Of a stretch of DNA of 64,000 nt, positions 36,308-44,973 are shown one piece after another. Within the stretch, counting starts at the first letter, position 1; every line of letters begins with the position of its first letter. The notes under the pieces were generated by a model. The model saw nothing but the letters and a program-made list of their open reading frames with translations. It did not search any database and was not told where the DNA came from. Both the position numbers and the translations under genes were made by a program. This DNA comes from Kribbella solani (lineage in GTDB: Bacteria > Actinomycetota > Actinomycetes > Propionibacteriales > Kribbellaceae): assembly GCF_014205295.1 (NCBI RefSeq), contig NZ_JACHNF010000001.1, positions 3,410,001-3,474,000 of the forward strand, in the 5' to 3' direction.

Positions 36308-37450
36308 ATGGACCTGATGGAGTACCAAGCCAAGGAACTGTTCGCCCGGCACGGCGTCCCGGTGACGCTCGGCCGGGTGCTCTACGACCCGGCGGACGCG
36401 GCGGCCGCGGCCCGCGCGCTCGGCGGGCGCGTGGTGGTGAAAGCGCAGGTCAAGGCCGGCGGGCGAGGCAAGGCGGGCGGCGTGCAGCTGGCCGGCGACC
36501 CGGACCAGGCGGAAGCGAAGGCCCGCGAGATCCTCGGGATGGACATCAAGGGGCACACCGTACGGCGGGTGCTGCTCGCGCCGGCCGCGGACATCGCCGC
36601 GGAGTACTACCTCTCGTTCCTGGTCGATCGGGCGAACCGTGAGTACCTCTGCATCGCCAGCACCGAGGGCGGCGTGGAGATCGAAGAGGTCGCGCACACC
36701 AACCCGGACGCGATCGCGAAGGTGCCGATTGATCCGATCACTGGCGTGGACGAGGCGAAGGCAGCTGAGATCGTGGCCGCAGCCGGGTTCCCGGCGGCGG
36801 CGGCCGAGGTCGTACGGCGACTGTGGAAGGTGTTTGTCGCCGAAGATGCGTCGCTGGTCGAGGTGAATCCACTGGTCAGGCTGGGCGACGGCTCACTGGA
36901 GGCACTGGACGGCAAGGTCACGCTCGACGACAGCGCGGCGTACCGGCACCCGGACCATGCCGGCTTCCAGGATCACGCCGCCGCCGATCCACTGGAGGCC
37001 GCGGCGCATGCCAAAGGGCTGAACTATGTGAAGCTGGACGGCTCGGTCGGGATCATCGGCAACGGCGCCGGGCTGGTGATGTCGACGCTGGATGTCGTCG
37101 CATACGCGGGCGCGCGGCCGGCGAACTTTCTGGACATCGGCGGTGGCGCGAGTGCCGAGGTGATGGCGAACGGGCTGGAGATCATCCTGTCGGATCCGCA
37201 GGTGCGCAGTGTTTTCGTGAACGTGTTCGGTGGGATCACCGCTTGTGACGCGGTGGCGAACGGGATCGTGCAGGCGTACGAGCTGCTGGCCTCCCGGGGT
37301 GAAGCGGTGTCGAAGCCGCTGGTGGTGCGACTGGACGGGAACAACGCCGAGGAGGGTCGCGGGATTCTGGATCGGGCCGGACTGGCCGGGCTGGAACGGG
37401 TCGACACGATGGACGGCGCCGCTGCCCGCGCCGCCGAACTGGCCGCGTAG
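36308..37450 (+). CDS. ADP-forming succinate--CoA ligase-like beta subunit (SucC family)
   Basis: A 380-residue SucC homologue: [18 protein letters not shown] and [18 protein letters not shown] are the ATP-grasp start, [12 protein letters not shown] is the Mg-binding region, and [21 protein letters not shown] with [13 protein letters not shown] form the CoA-ligase interface. The start is kept at 36308 because the MDLMEYQ N-terminus is conserved, though GGAGGG is very close. It forms a unit with the SucD-like gene. Presence in an acid-catabolic, apparently coregulated cluster suggests a specialised paralogue (as with malate-CoA ligase MtkA) and not the TCA-cycle enzyme. Confidence 0.87.
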   Translation: MDLMEYQAKELFARHGVPVTLGRVLYDPADAAAAARALGGRVVVKAQVKAGGRGKAGGVQLAGDPDQAEAKAREILGMDIKGHTVRRVLLAPAADIAAEYYLSFLVDRANREYLCIASTEGGVEIEEVAHTNPDAIAKVPIDPITGVDEAKAAEIVAAAGFPAAAAEVVRRLWKVFVAEDASLVEVNPLVRLGDGSLEALDGKVTLDDSAAYRHPDHAGFQDHAAADPLEAAAHAKGLNYVKLDGSVGIIGNGAGLVMSTLDVVAYAGARPANFLDIGGGASAEVMANGLEIILSDPQVRSVFVNVFGGITACDAVANGIVQAYELLASRGEAVSKPLVVRLDGNNAEEGRGILDRAGLAGLERVDTMDGAAARAAELAA

Positions 37451-37534
37451 GACCTTGCCGCCCGCAACGTTGTGGCTGACAACGTTGCTTCTGACAACGG
37501 TTGCGGTTACTGGGCCGCGTAGAGAGGTGTGGAG

Positions 37535-38410
37535 ATGGCGATCTTTCTGACGGAGAAGAGCCGGGTCGTGGTGCAGGGCATGACCGGGGCCGAGGGACAG
37601 AAGCACACCAGCCGGATGCTTGCTGCCGGCACCAATGTGGTGGCCGGCGTGACCCCGGGCAAGGGCGGGCAGTCGGTCGACTTCGCGAAACGCTCGATCC
37701 CGGTGTACGGATCCTGCGCCGACGCGGTCCGATCGTCCGGCGCGGACGTGTCGGTGATCTTCGTACCACCACGGTTCGCCCGGGGCGCGGTGATCGAGGC
37801 AGTGGATGCCGCGATTCCCCTCGTCGTGGTCATCACCGAGGGCGTACCGGTCCACGACACCGCCGCGTTCTTCGCGTACGCCCAGGCGAACGGAACACGC
37901 GTGATCGGCCCGAACTGCCCGGGTATCATCAGCCCGGGCGCATCCAACGCCGGCATCATCCCCGCCGACATCGCCGGTCCCGGACGACTCGGCTTGGTCT
38001 CGAAGTCCGGCACGCTGACGTACCAGATGATGTACGAACTGCGTGACTTCGGCTTCTCCACCGCGATCGGGATCGGCGGTGATCCCATCATTGGAACCAC
38101 CCACATCGACGCGCTGCAGGCGTTCCAGGACGACCCGGACACCGACGCGATCGTGATGATCGGCGAGATCGGCGGCGACGCCGAGGAGCGGGCGGCCGCG
38201 TTCATCAAGGCGAACGTGACCAAGCCGGTGGTCGGCTACGTGGCCGGCTTCACCGCGCCGGAGGGCAAGACGATGGGCCACGCCGGCGCGATCGTGTCCG
38301 GTTCATCCGGTACGGCGGCCGCGAAACAACAGGCACTCGAAGCGGCCGGCGTACGCGTCGGCAAAACCCCCACCGAAACCGCCAACCTCCTCCGCACGAT
38401 CCTGAACTAG
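37535..38410 (+). CDS. Succinate--CoA ligase-like alpha subunit (SucD family)
   Basis: A 291-residue SucD homologue: [19 protein letters not shown] binds Co[12 protein letters not shown] is the conserved loop, [16 protein letters not shown] lies at the interface and His249 in [13 protein letters not shown] is the phosphorylated residue. AGAGAGG precedes the ATG by seven bases. It is 84 bp downstream of the beta subunit. Its stop overlaps by four bases the 3' end of the convergent LacI gene. The acid substrate is unknown; see the beta subunit. Confidence 0.88.
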   Translation: MAIFLTEKSRVVVQGMTGAEGQKHTSRMLAAGTNVVAGVTPGKGGQSVDFAKRSIPVYGSCADAVRSSGADVSVIFVPPRFARGAVIEAVDAAIPLVVVITEGVPVHDTAAFFAYAQANGTRVIGPNCPGIISPGASNAGIIPADIAGPGRLGLVSKSGTLTYQMMYELRDFGFSTAIGIGGDPIIGTTHIDALQAFQDDPDTDAIVMIGEIGGDAEERAAAFIKANVTKPVVGYVAGFTAPEGKTMGHAGAIVSGSSGTAAAKQQALEAAGVRVGKTPTETANLLRTILN

Positions 38411-39423
38411 CGCGGCGCGGTGCTCTTGCGGACGATCAGGGTGGTGGGTACGGGTACGCGCCGATGCTGGTGATCGACCGAGCGGATCTCCGCGATCAGC
38501 GCGTCCACGCTGCGCCGCCCGATATCGCTGAACGTCTGCCGGACGGTGGTGAGCGGCGGCCAGAAATGCGCCGCCTCCTCCATGTCGTCGAACCCGACCA
38601 CGCTGACCTCATCGGGTACGGCGCGACCGTGCTCGTGCAGCGCCCGCAGTACGCCGAGCGCCATCTGGTCATTCGCGACGAAGATCGCCGTGACCTCAGG
38701 GTTCGCGGCGAGCCGGCAGCCGGCCTCGTACCCGGATGTGGACGACCAGTCGCCGGTGAGCGCGGGCGGCACGGCACGCCCGTGATCGCGCAATGTCTGC
38801 TGCCAGGATTCACGCCGCTGCTTCGCGGCGAACGAGATCGACGGGCCACCGACATGCCACACCGTCTCGTGCCCGAGCTCGAGCAGATGCTCGGTCGCCT
38901 GCCGCGCGCCCTGGACCTGATCGGTGTCGATGACGGGATGGTCGTAGTGCCCGCCGCCGGCATGCACCACGACGACGGGCAGGCCGACCGGCAGCTCGAC
39001 CTCGTCGAGCACCCAGGCCTCGATCATCATGATCACGCCGTCGACGGCCTGCTCGGCCAGCCGGGCGAACGCGTCGGCGACCGCCTGCCGGCTGACCGCG
39101 AGCACCGGCATCAGGTTCACCGAGTACCCACGCTCGGTCGCGGCGGTGGCGATCGCGTCCAGCGTGCTCTTCGTACCGAAGGTGGAGAGCTCGAACACGA
39201 TCACGCCGACGCTGCGGAACTCGCCGCTGCGCAGCGCCCGGGCCGCGCCGTTCGGGCGGTAGCCGAGCTGCCGCATCGCCGCCTGCACGCGGGCGCGGGT
39301 GATCGTGTCCACGTTCTGCCGGCCGTTCGCCACCCGCGAGACGGTCTGCCCGGACACCCCCGCCAGCCGCGCGACGTCAGCCATCGACGGACCCCGCCGC
39401 CGCCTGCTCACCGTTCCCTCCAC
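38407..39423 (-). CDS. LacI family transcriptional regulator
   Basis: A 338-residue LacI/GalR regulator: [25 protein letters not shown] with hinge [15 protein letters not shown], then a periplasmic-binding effector domain ([53 protein letters not shown]). It starts at GTG with GGGAGG seven bases upstream. Convergent with the SucCD-like pair. LacI members mostly sense sugars; whether it controls the acid cluster is unclear. Confidence 0.9.
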   Translation of the reverse strand: MEGTVSRRRRGPSMADVARLAGVSGQTVSRVANGRQNVDTITRARVQAAMRQLGYRPNGAARALRSGEFRSVGVIVFELSTFGTKSTLDAIATAATERGYSVNLMPVLAVSRQAVADAFARLAEQAVDGVIMMIEAWVLDEVELPVGLPVVVVHAGGGHYDHPVIDTDQVQGARQATEHLLELGHETVWHVGGPSISFAAKQRRESWQQTLRDHGRAVPPALTGDWSSTSGYEAGCRLAANPEVTAIFVANDQMALGVLRALHEHGRAVPDEVSVVGFDDMEEAAHFWPPLTTVRQTFSDIGRRSVDALIAEIRSVDHQHRRVPVPTTLIVRKSTAPR

Positions 39424-39448
39424 CCCGGCACCTCCCGTGTGTCTCGCA

Positions 39449-39471
39449 GTCTAGACATGTTTGCGTCAACA
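39449..39471. promoter_or_regulatory. Possible LacI-type operator
   Basis: GTCTAGAC (perfect 8-bp palindrome) and TGTTTGCGTCAACA (TGTT...AACA around a central CG) lie side by side 26-48 bp upstream of the LacI start. The second has the CG-centred form of LacI-family sites. Confidence 0.4.
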
Positions 39472-39541
39472 CAACGTCCACCGGCGAGCCGCGGGCGGCA
39501 GCCCGGGTGGGCCCGGTCGTGCTGCGGCCGGACCCAGGTGC

Positions 39542-39562
39542 CATACCAAACCGTTTGGTATG
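39542..39562. promoter_or_regulatory. Orphan TetR-type palindrome
   Basis: CATACCAAAC and GTTTGGTATG are perfect 10-base arms around a central C, between the LacI start and the reductase stop. The form resembles TetR-family operators, but no TetR gene is nearby. A role as terminator is less likely as the stem is AT-rich and has no T-tract. Confidence 0.55.
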
Positions 39563-39568
39563 TTCGGC

Positions 39569-40543
39569 TCAGGCCACCCCGACTTTGGTTGCGAGCAGGT
39601 CGGTCACCGCGTGTACGGCGCGCAACGTCGGCGCGGGCGTACCGGTGAGCTCGGCGAGCTCGACCACCGCGGCCAGGATGACGTCGAGCTCGAGCGGCTT
39701 GTCCTTCTCCAGGTCCTGCAACATCGACGTCTTGTGCTCGCCGACCCGCTCGGCGCCGTCGATCCGCTTGTCGACAGAGATCTCCGGGTGACACCCGAGC
39801 GCGGCGGCGATCGCCAAGGACTCCTCCATCATCAGCCGGACCATCTGCCGCGTGCCCTGGTGGGTGGCGATCTCGACCATCGTCGCCCGGGCCAGCGCGC
39901 TGATCGGGTTGAACGCCGCGTTCCCGAGCAGCTTGATCCAGATGTCCTTGCGCAGATCGTCCTCGACTGGGCACTTCAGTCCGCCGGCGACCATCGCCGT
40001 ACTGAACGCCTCGCATCGTTGCGACCGTCCGCCCGCGGGTTCGCCGATCGAGAAACGGGTTCCTTCCAGGTGGCGCACGACGCCGGGTCCTTCGAGTTCG
40101 GTCGAGCAATAGACGACGCAGCCGATCGCGCGGCCGAGTTCGAGTACCTGGGTGACCGCGCCGCCCGGGTCGACCGATTCGATCCGCCGGCCTTCGTACG
40201 GGCCTTTGAGCCCGTGGAAGTACCACCACGGGATGCCGTTCTGGGCCGCGACGACGACCGTACGATCGTGCAGCAGCGGCGTCAGCAGCGGTCCGGCGCT
40301 CGCGTACGAGTTCGCCTTCAGCCCGAGGAAGACATAGTCGACCGGGCCGATCTCGGCCGGATCGTCGGTCGCCGGCGTCCGGGCGGTGAAGTCACCACGC
40401 GGACTGAGCACCGTGACGCCGTCGGACCGGATCGCTTCGAGGTGCGCGCCGCGGGCCACCAGGTGGACCTCGGTCCCACCCCGGTGCAGCGCCGCGCCGA
40501 CGTACGCGCCGATCGCGCCGGCGCCGAGAATCGCGACTCTCAT
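39569..40543 (-). CDS. 2-dehydropantoate 2-reductase family protein
   Basis: A 324-residue ApbA/PanE-type NADPH oxidoreductase: the N-terminal MRVAILGAGAIGAYVGAAL dinucleotide motif, conserved Lys in FLGLKANSY, and the C-terminal helical domain with LRKDIWIKLLGNAAFNPISAL, where the Lys and Asn are the family's catalytic residues, then HKTSMLQDLEKDKPLELD. Family members reduce 2-oxo acids to 2-hydroxy acids. A GTATAC site lies 25 bp upstream, tying it to the CoA cluster, so its substrate may be a pathway 2-oxo or 2-hydroxy acid and not ketopantoate. Confidence 0.85.
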   Translation of the reverse strand: MRVAILGAGAIGAYVGAALHRGGTEVHLVARGAHLEAIRSDGVTVLSPRGDFTARTPATDDPAEIGPVDYVFLGLKANSYASAGPLLTPLLHDRTVVVAAQNGIPWWYFHGLKGPYEGRRIESVDPGGAVTQVLELGRAIGCVVYCSTELEGPGVVRHLEGTRFSIGEPAGGRSQRCEAFSTAMVAGGLKCPVEDDLRKDIWIKLLGNAAFNPISALARATMVEIATHQGTRQMVRLMMEESLAIAAALGCHPEISVDKRIDGAERVGEHKTSMLQDLEKDKPLELDVILAAVVELAELTGTPAPTLRAVHAVTDLLATKVGVA

Positions 40544-40567
40544 GGAGGTCCCTGCCTTTCTCCGGCT

Positions 40568-40583
40568 TGTATACGGAATACAG
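40568..40583. promoter_or_regulatory. GTATAC-type operator, reductase promoter
   Basis: TGTATACGGAATACAG contains TGTAT and ATACA half-sites with a five-base centre, 25 bp upstream of the reductase ATG. It matches 36268-36283 at most positions. Confidence 0.6.
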
Positions 40584-40700
40584 TAGGCTGGAGTCTGAAT
40601 GCGGTCAAGATCACAGAAATTCGCCAGAACTCGACCGATGAGTCCGCTCCGGCCCGGCGGTATGTACGGGTGTCAGGAACCATTACGAAGGAGCAGGACC

Positions 40701-41267
40701 ATGGGCCACGTCATCGTCACCGCGTTCATCAGCCTCGACGGCATCGTCACCGACCCGGACGGCTCCGGCGGCACCCCGGCCGGCGGATGGGCCTTCCGGC
40801 ACGGTCCGGAGACTGTCGGCGGGGACAAGTTCCGGCTCGGCGAGCTGATGGACAGCGGCGTACTACTGCTCGGCCGGAACACCTGGGAGCTGTTCAGCCG
40901 CCTCTGGCCGAACCGCACCGACGACTTCTCCACCCGCATGAACAAGATGACCAAAGTGGTCGCGTCACACTCGCTGACCGACCTGTCCGCGTTCCCGAAC
41001 TCCACACTGCTGCCGCAGCCTCTTACTGAGTACGTGCGGTCGGAGCAGCGCACTATCGCGGTCACCGGCAGCCTGAGTGTCATCAGGGCACTGCAGGAAG
41101 CCGATCTGGTGGACGAGTACCGGCTGATGACCATGCCGTCGATCGTCGGCGCCGGTGAGAAGCTGTTCGGCCCGGCGGACAAGCCGCTGCACCTCCGGCT
41201 CGTTTCACAGGTACCTGCCGGTGCAGCGTCGCTGGCCACGTACACCCGGGACACAATGGCTGGATGA
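40701..41267 (+). CDS. Dihydrofolate reductase family protein (RibD C-terminal type)
   Basis: A 188-residue RibD_C/DHFR-like reductase: MGHVIVTAFISLDGIVTDPDG, LLLGRNTWELFSRLWP and ITVTGSLS-like IAVTGSLSVIRALQEADLVDEYRL. GAAGGAG lies seven bases before the ATG. Related to 6057-6677. Its stop overlaps the next gene's ATG by four bases. Substrate unknown. Confidence 0.85.
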   Translation: MGHVIVTAFISLDGIVTDPDGSGGTPAGGWAFRHGPETVGGDKFRLGELMDSGVLLLGRNTWELFSRLWPNRTDDFSTRMNKMTKVVASHSLTDLSAFPNSTLLPQPLTEYVRSEQRTIAVTGSLSVIRALQEADLVDEYRLMTMPSIVGAGEKLFGPADKPLHLRLVSQVPAGAASLATYTRDTMAG

Positions 41268-42049
41268 GTTGGCCGGCGATGGTGTGGATCGGTGGAGCTC
41301 CCGGCGCGGGCAAGTCGACCATCGCCCGGGAGCTGGCGCGGCAGTGCGATCTGCCGCTTCATCCCATTGACCTCTGGACGTACGCGCACCTGGACCGGCT
41401 ACCACCGCTCCGGCCGTTAGCTGACGAGCTGGCGCAGGGGCCGGAGTACGCCGCTGATGCCTTCGTCCAGACGGCGCGGTTGCGGCTGGAGCTGGTAGTC
41501 GCTGATGTACGGGGGCGCGCGCTGGGTGACGTACCCGCGCTGGTGGAGGGACCACAGCTCTTCCCGTCGATGGCTGATGGAGTCAGCGCGGCAGTCTGGT
41601 TAGTACCGGATGCTGCCCAGACCCGTCGGGCTCGGGAGGAGCGGTTGGCCCGCGTGGACGATCCTGCCGGTCATACGCGACTGGAGGCTCTGCTGGCGCG
41701 GGACGCGGTGCTGGCGGACCGGGTACGACGTGAGACGGCGGAGCGTGGACGGGTGCTCATCGAGGTGCCAGCTGAGCCGGACTGGGCCGCTGTTGGACGG
41801 GCGGTGCGGGAGGCGATCGGCACGGTGCCCGCGCTGGCGGGTGGCTCGGAGCTACGCCGGCAGCGGCAGTACGAGAACCTGGCCGCCTGTACGCAGGGAC
41901 GGCTCTGGCAGGCGGACCTCGGGCTCGCGGAACTGCCGCCCTACCCGTTCGCCTGCGAGTGCGGTACGCCTGGCTGCACGGCGACGTGGGCGGGAACACC
42001 AGAAGAATACGACGCTCGCGGCACGGAACAATGGCTGTCGGGTCACTGA
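41264..42049 (+). CDS. P-loop kinase-like protein with C-terminal Cys motif
   Basis: A 261-residue protein: P-loop GGAPGAGKSTIARELARQ near residue 10, then PIDLWTYAHLDRLPPL and LVEGPQLFPSMAD, as in small nucleotide or metabolite kinases. The last 45 residues carry FACECGTPGCTATWAGTPEEY, a CxC...C arrangement that could bind a metal and occurs in several actinobacterial small proteins. Translationally coupled to the reductase. Substrate unknown. Confidence 0.72.
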   Translation: MSWPAMVWIGGAPGAGKSTIARELARQCDLPLHPIDLWTYAHLDRLPPLRPLADELAQGPEYAADAFVQTARLRLELVVADVRGRALGDVPALVEGPQLFPSMADGVSAAVWLVPDAAQTRRAREERLARVDDPAGHTRLEALLARDAVLADRVRRETAERGRVLIEVPAEPDWAAVGRAVREAIGTVPALAGGSELRRQRQYENLAACTQGRLWQADLGLAELPPYPFACECGTPGCTATWAGTPEEYDARGTEQWLSGH

Positions 42050-42103
42050 GCGTGCTACGCTCCTGGGCGGTTGATGTTTTGCAGTTCCACGTTCGTTTCG
42101 AAG

Positions 42104-42135
42104 CGCCCGCGGATTTGTGATCCGCCGGGCGTTTT
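42104..42135 (+). promoter_or_regulatory. Terminator-like hairpin in the csp leader
   Basis: CGCCCG-CGGAT pairs with ATCCG-C-CGGGCG (one bulged C) around TTGTG, followed by TTTT, just 20 bp before the cold-shock start codon and within its leader. It could be an attenuator or temperature-sensitive structure for csp, or a terminator for the upstream kinase gene. Confidence 0.55.
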
Positions 42136-42154
42136 GTCGTATCAGGAGAAAATC

Positions 42155-42358
42155 ATGGCTTTGGGAACAGTGAAGTGGTTCAACGGCGAGAAGGGCTTCG
42201 GCTTCATCTCCCAGGAGGACGGCGGCGCTGACGTCTTCGTTCACTACTCGGCGATCCAGACGCAGGGCTTCCGGTCGCTGGACGAGAACCAGCGGGTCGA
42301 GTTCGAGATCGCCCAGGGCCCGAAGGGCCTGCAGGCGGAGAACGTCCGCCCGCTCTGA
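42155..42358 (+). CDS. Cold-shock domain protein
   Basis: A 67-residue single cold-shock domain: [18 protein letters not shown] carries RNP1 (KGFGFI) and DVFVHYSAI carries RNP2. It is a single-strand RNA/DNA chaperone of CspA type. AGGAGAA lies before the ATG. A long leader containing a hairpin precedes it and a strong terminator follows, so it is monocistronic. Confidence 0.97.
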   Translation: MALGTVKWFNGEKGFGFISQEDGGADVFVHYSAIQTQGFRSLDENQRVEFEIAQGPKGLQAENVRPL

Positions 42359-42369
42359 GGCGTACCGCG

Positions 42370-42402
42370 ACAGGCCCGGCCGACTCGTTCGGCCGGGCCT
42401 GT
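42370..42402. terminator. Rho-independent terminator after csp
   Basis: ACAGGCCCGGCCGA pairs with TCGGCCGGGCCTGT around a five-base loop, 12 bp after the csp stop. Confidence 0.9.
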
Positions 42403-42451
42403 TGTCTTGCCGCCACCCTGTCTTGCGTGGCGGCTCGTCCGGCGCCGTGAC

Positions 42452-42505
42452 CGCTGGTCGGGTGGCGTGGTCGCTGGTCAGGTGGCGTGGTCGCTGGTCA
42501 GGTGG
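42452..42505. repeat. Tandem 20-bp repeat at the GNAT 3' end
   Basis: GGTGGCGTGGTCGCTGGTCA occurs at 42461-42480 and 42481-42500, with partial copies on each side. The last copy supplies the stop codon of the GNAT gene. Confidence 0.8.
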
Positions 42506-42965
42506 TCCAGAGGTACTCGCCGTCGTCCAGGACGTCGGTGCGGTGCAGACCGGCCGCTGCGGCGACGGCGGCTGATGCCGTGTGCTCCGGGTGAACATGT
42601 GCGACGACCCGGTCGACCTCCTGCGTCTGCAGCCAGCTCACCAGCCCCCGGGCGGCCTCTTTGGCGTAACCACGGCCCTGCCAGCCCGTACCCAGCACCC
42701 AGGCGATCTCCGCAGTACGCCCAGTGATAGTCGCCTGGACGTACCCGATCAGCTCCTCCTCGACCTGGATCACCCAGTTGAGCCACTGCTCGCCCGGACG
42801 ACCCGGACCGGCCAGCTGACGGCGGTAGCGCGCTTCCAGCGCGTCCACAGTGGGCGGCTCACCACCGGTGAAGGTATAGAGCGCTGGATCTGACAGTACG
42901 TCCGCCATCCGCGCGGCGTACTCGATCTGCAGCGGCAGCAGGGTCAGACGATCGGTGCGGTACAC
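42498..42965 (-). CDS. GNAT family N-acetyltransferase
   Basis: A 155-residue RimJ/RimL-type acetyltransferase: RTDRLTLLPLQIEYAARM at the start, ELIGYVQATI as strand 4, and the acetyl-CoA loop GTGWQGRGYAKEAARGLVSWL. The GTG at 42965 is the likeliest start; the frame is open much further upstream but overlaps the methyltransferase on the other strand. Substrate unknown. A tandem repeat covers its stop codon. Confidence 0.82.
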   Translation of the reverse strand: MYRTDRLTLLPLQIEYAARMADVLSDPALYTFTGGEPPTVDALEARYRRQLAGPGRPGEQWLNWVIQVEEELIGYVQATITGRTAEIAWVLGTGWQGRGYAKEAARGLVSWLQTQEVDRVVAHVHPEHTASAAVAAAAGLHRTDVLDDGEYLWTT

Positions 42966-43066
42966 CGGACAGACAGTAGACCTTCTCTCTACTTCTATTG
43001 CTCCAGCTTTTGCTACTCCGGCAACGGCGTGCCCGGCGGAGCCCCAGCGCGGGCGACACTGGGCGC

Positions 43067-43966
43067 ATGATCGAGATCGATTGGGCCGAAGAGGCCGGAC
43101 GGCTCCGGGCATCAGCCGCAGGCGAGGCCGACTGGAACGCTGCCGTGGCCGGCAGCCTGGTACGCGACGGCGACCGGGTGGTTGCAGACGTCGGCTGTGG
43201 CGGCGGTGGCATGGCCAAGGCGCTGGCAGAGGCTCTCCCAGCGGGTACGACGGTGGTCGCGATCGACGCGGATCCAGAAGTACTCGAACAGGCCCGCCAG
43301 CACACCGCTGGTCTCGTGCGGTGCGAGCTGGCGTCAATGGACGCCGGTGCAGAGCCCTTGCGGCAGGCAATCGCCGCACCGGCCGATCTGGTCTGGGCGT
43401 CCGCGTCAGTGCACCACGCCGCCGACCAGCAAGCTGCCATTGACGCCCTGGCCTCCCTGCTCGCACCAGGCGGTCGGCTGGCGCTGGCTGAGGGCGGACT
43501 GCCCGCGCGACACCTGCCATGGGACCTCGGTATCGGTGAGCCCGGACTGGAGCTCCGGCTGGACCTGGCCCAGGACAAGTGGTTCAAGGTGATGCGGGAG
43601 TCACTACCTGGCTCCGTACCGATGCCGTACGGGTGGACCGAGGCACTGAGCCGCGCTGGACTCACCGACGTGACCACTCGCAGCGTACTGACCGAAACGC
43701 CCGCGCCACTGCCGGCCGGACGGCTGGACGAACTCGTGAACCAGTTCCGCGCCCGGATCGAGCGGATGACCGGTACCGGCGCTGGGCACGGTCATGGGCA
43801 CGGACACGGGCCTGTGGTGACCGGTGATGAGGAGTGGCTGGAGCCGGCCGATCTGGAGGTCTGGAGACAGTTGCTGGACCCGGAAGGACAGTATTACCTC
43901 GGGCGGCGCCGCGACCTGGCCGTACTGTCCGTCCGGAGCGTCCACCTCGGTCACGCGGCGCGTTAA
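43067..43966 (+). CDS. SAM-dependent methyltransferase
   Basis: A 299-residue class I methyltransferase: motif I VVADVGCGGGGMAKALAEAL near residue 38, acidic motif VVAIDADPEVLEQA, and motif III around SLLAPGGRLALAEGG. An unusual GHGHGHGHG stretch lies near residue 246 in an insertion between the core and the C-terminal segment; it could bind a metal or be a simple codon expansion. Substrate unknown. Start ATG at 43067 lacks a strong ribosome-binding site. Confidence 0.82.
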   Translation: MIEIDWAEEAGRLRASAAGEADWNAAVAGSLVRDGDRVVADVGCGGGGMAKALAEALPAGTTVVAIDADPEVLEQARQHTAGLVRCELASMDAGAEPLRQAIAAPADLVWASASVHHAADQQAAIDALASLLAPGGRLALAEGGLPARHLPWDLGIGEPGLELRLDLAQDKWFKVMRESLPGSVPMPYGWTEALSRAGLTDVTTRSVLTETPAPLPAGRLDELVNQFRARIERMTGTGAGHGHGHGHGPVVTGDEEWLEPADLEVWRQLLDPEGQYYLGRRRDLAVLSVRSVHLGHAAR

Positions 43967-44017
43967 CCGGGTACGCCGTCGCCGAACTGTCCGGGCGTCG
44001 CCGTAAGGTGGGTGCCC

Positions 44018-44683
44018 ATGAACGACCGGCTGGTGTGGATCGACTGCGAGATGACCGGCCTCGACCTGGCGAACGATGCCCTGATCGAGGTCGCGGTGCT
44101 CGTCACCGATTACGAACTGAACGTGCTCGGTGACGGGATCGATCTGGTGATCGCGCCACCCCCCGGCGCGCTCGAACAGATGGGCGACTTCGTCCGCGAC
44201 ATGCACACCGCGTCCGGGCTGCTCGACGAGCTCGGTGACGGCATCCCGCTCGCCGACGCCGAACAGCAGGTCCTCGACTTCATCAGCGGGTACGTCAAGG
44301 AACCGCGCAAGGCCGCCCTCGCCGGGAACTCCGTCGGCACCGACCGGACGTTCCTGGTCCGCGACATGCCCCGGGTCGAATCCCACCTGCACTACCGCAA
44401 CGTCGACGTCAGCTCGATCAAGGAACTCGTCCGCCGGTGGTACCCGCGCGTGTACTACGCGACGCCCGCCAAGAACGGCAACCACCGCGCGCTCGCCGAC
44501 ATCACCGAAAGCATCGCCGAGCTGCGCTACTACCGGGAAACCGTCTTCGTCCCCCAGCCCGGCCCCGACTCCCCCACCGCCCGCGCCGCCGCAAGCCTCG
44601 TCAGCGCACCTGCCCCGAGCGCCCCCGCCCCGAGCGCGCCGACGCCGAACAGCCCGGCCGAAGACACCACAACAGCCTCCTGA
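44018..44683 (+). CDS. orn: Oligoribonuclease
   Basis: DEDDh 3'-5' exoribonuclease degrading 2-5 nt RNAs and pGpG. Catalytic residues are visible: Asp9 and Glu11 in [10 protein letters not shown], and the [34 protein letters not shown] and [12 protein letters not shown] segments. The protein is 221 residues, longer than the usual 180-200 because of a Pro/Ala/Ser tail. AAGGTGG precedes the ATG. orn followed by tRNA-His is a conserved actinobacterial arrangement. Confidence 0.95.
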   Translation: MNDRLVWIDCEMTGLDLANDALIEVAVLVTDYELNVLGDGIDLVIAPPPGALEQMGDFVRDMHTASGLLDELGDGIPLADAEQQVLDFISGYVKEPRKAALAGNSVGTDRTFLVRDMPRVESHLHYRNVDVSSIKELVRRWYPRVYYATPAKNGNHRALADITESIAELRYYRETVFVPQPGPDSPTARAAASLVSAPAPSAPAPSAPTPNSPAEDTTTAS

Positions 44684-44762
44684 CCTGCACGTTCACCCTC
44701 GATTTCAGCTCCCGCGAGTTGATCGCTATGATTGCTCAGCCGTCGCGGTTCGGACGGCAATG

Positions 44763-44835
44763 GTGGGTGTAGCTCAGCTGGTAGAGCACCTGGTTGTGGT
44801 CCAGGTGGTCGCGGGTTCGAGTCCCGTCACTCACC
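44763..44835 (+). tRNA. tRNA-His (anticodon GTG)
   Basis: Acceptor GTGGGTG pairs with CACTCAC; the anticodon loop TTGTGGT between CCTGG and CCAGG gives GTG. The G at 44762 can be the extra -1 G pairing with the discriminator C, as in tRNA-His. CCA is not encoded. Confidence 0.95.
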
Positions 44836-44845
44836 CGAAGTCGAG

Positions 44846-44883
44846 GGCGACCTGTGTCCGCGGAGAGCGCGGAGCTGGTCGCC
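44846..44883. terminator. Hairpin downstream of tRNA-His
   Basis: GGCGACC pairs with GGTCGCC and an inner TCCGCG with CGCGGA, 11 bp after tRNA-His. No T-tract; a likely transcript end. Confidence 0.6.
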
Positions 44884-44973
44884 TTCGGCATTTTGTGCGG
44901 CTGCGCTTCGCTTGCCGCGAGTGGGGGCTCCGCCACCCACACCCCCTGCGCCTTCGCTTCGCTCGGCTCCTGT

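Noticed and set aside
36308..38410. Housekeeping TCA-cycle sucCD
   Set aside because: Not fully excluded, but the operator and neighbours favour a specialised paralogue; only the rest of the genome can decide.
42966..43520. N-terminal extension of the GNAT protein
   Set aside because: This part is antisense to the methyltransferase; the GNAT fold begins at 42965.
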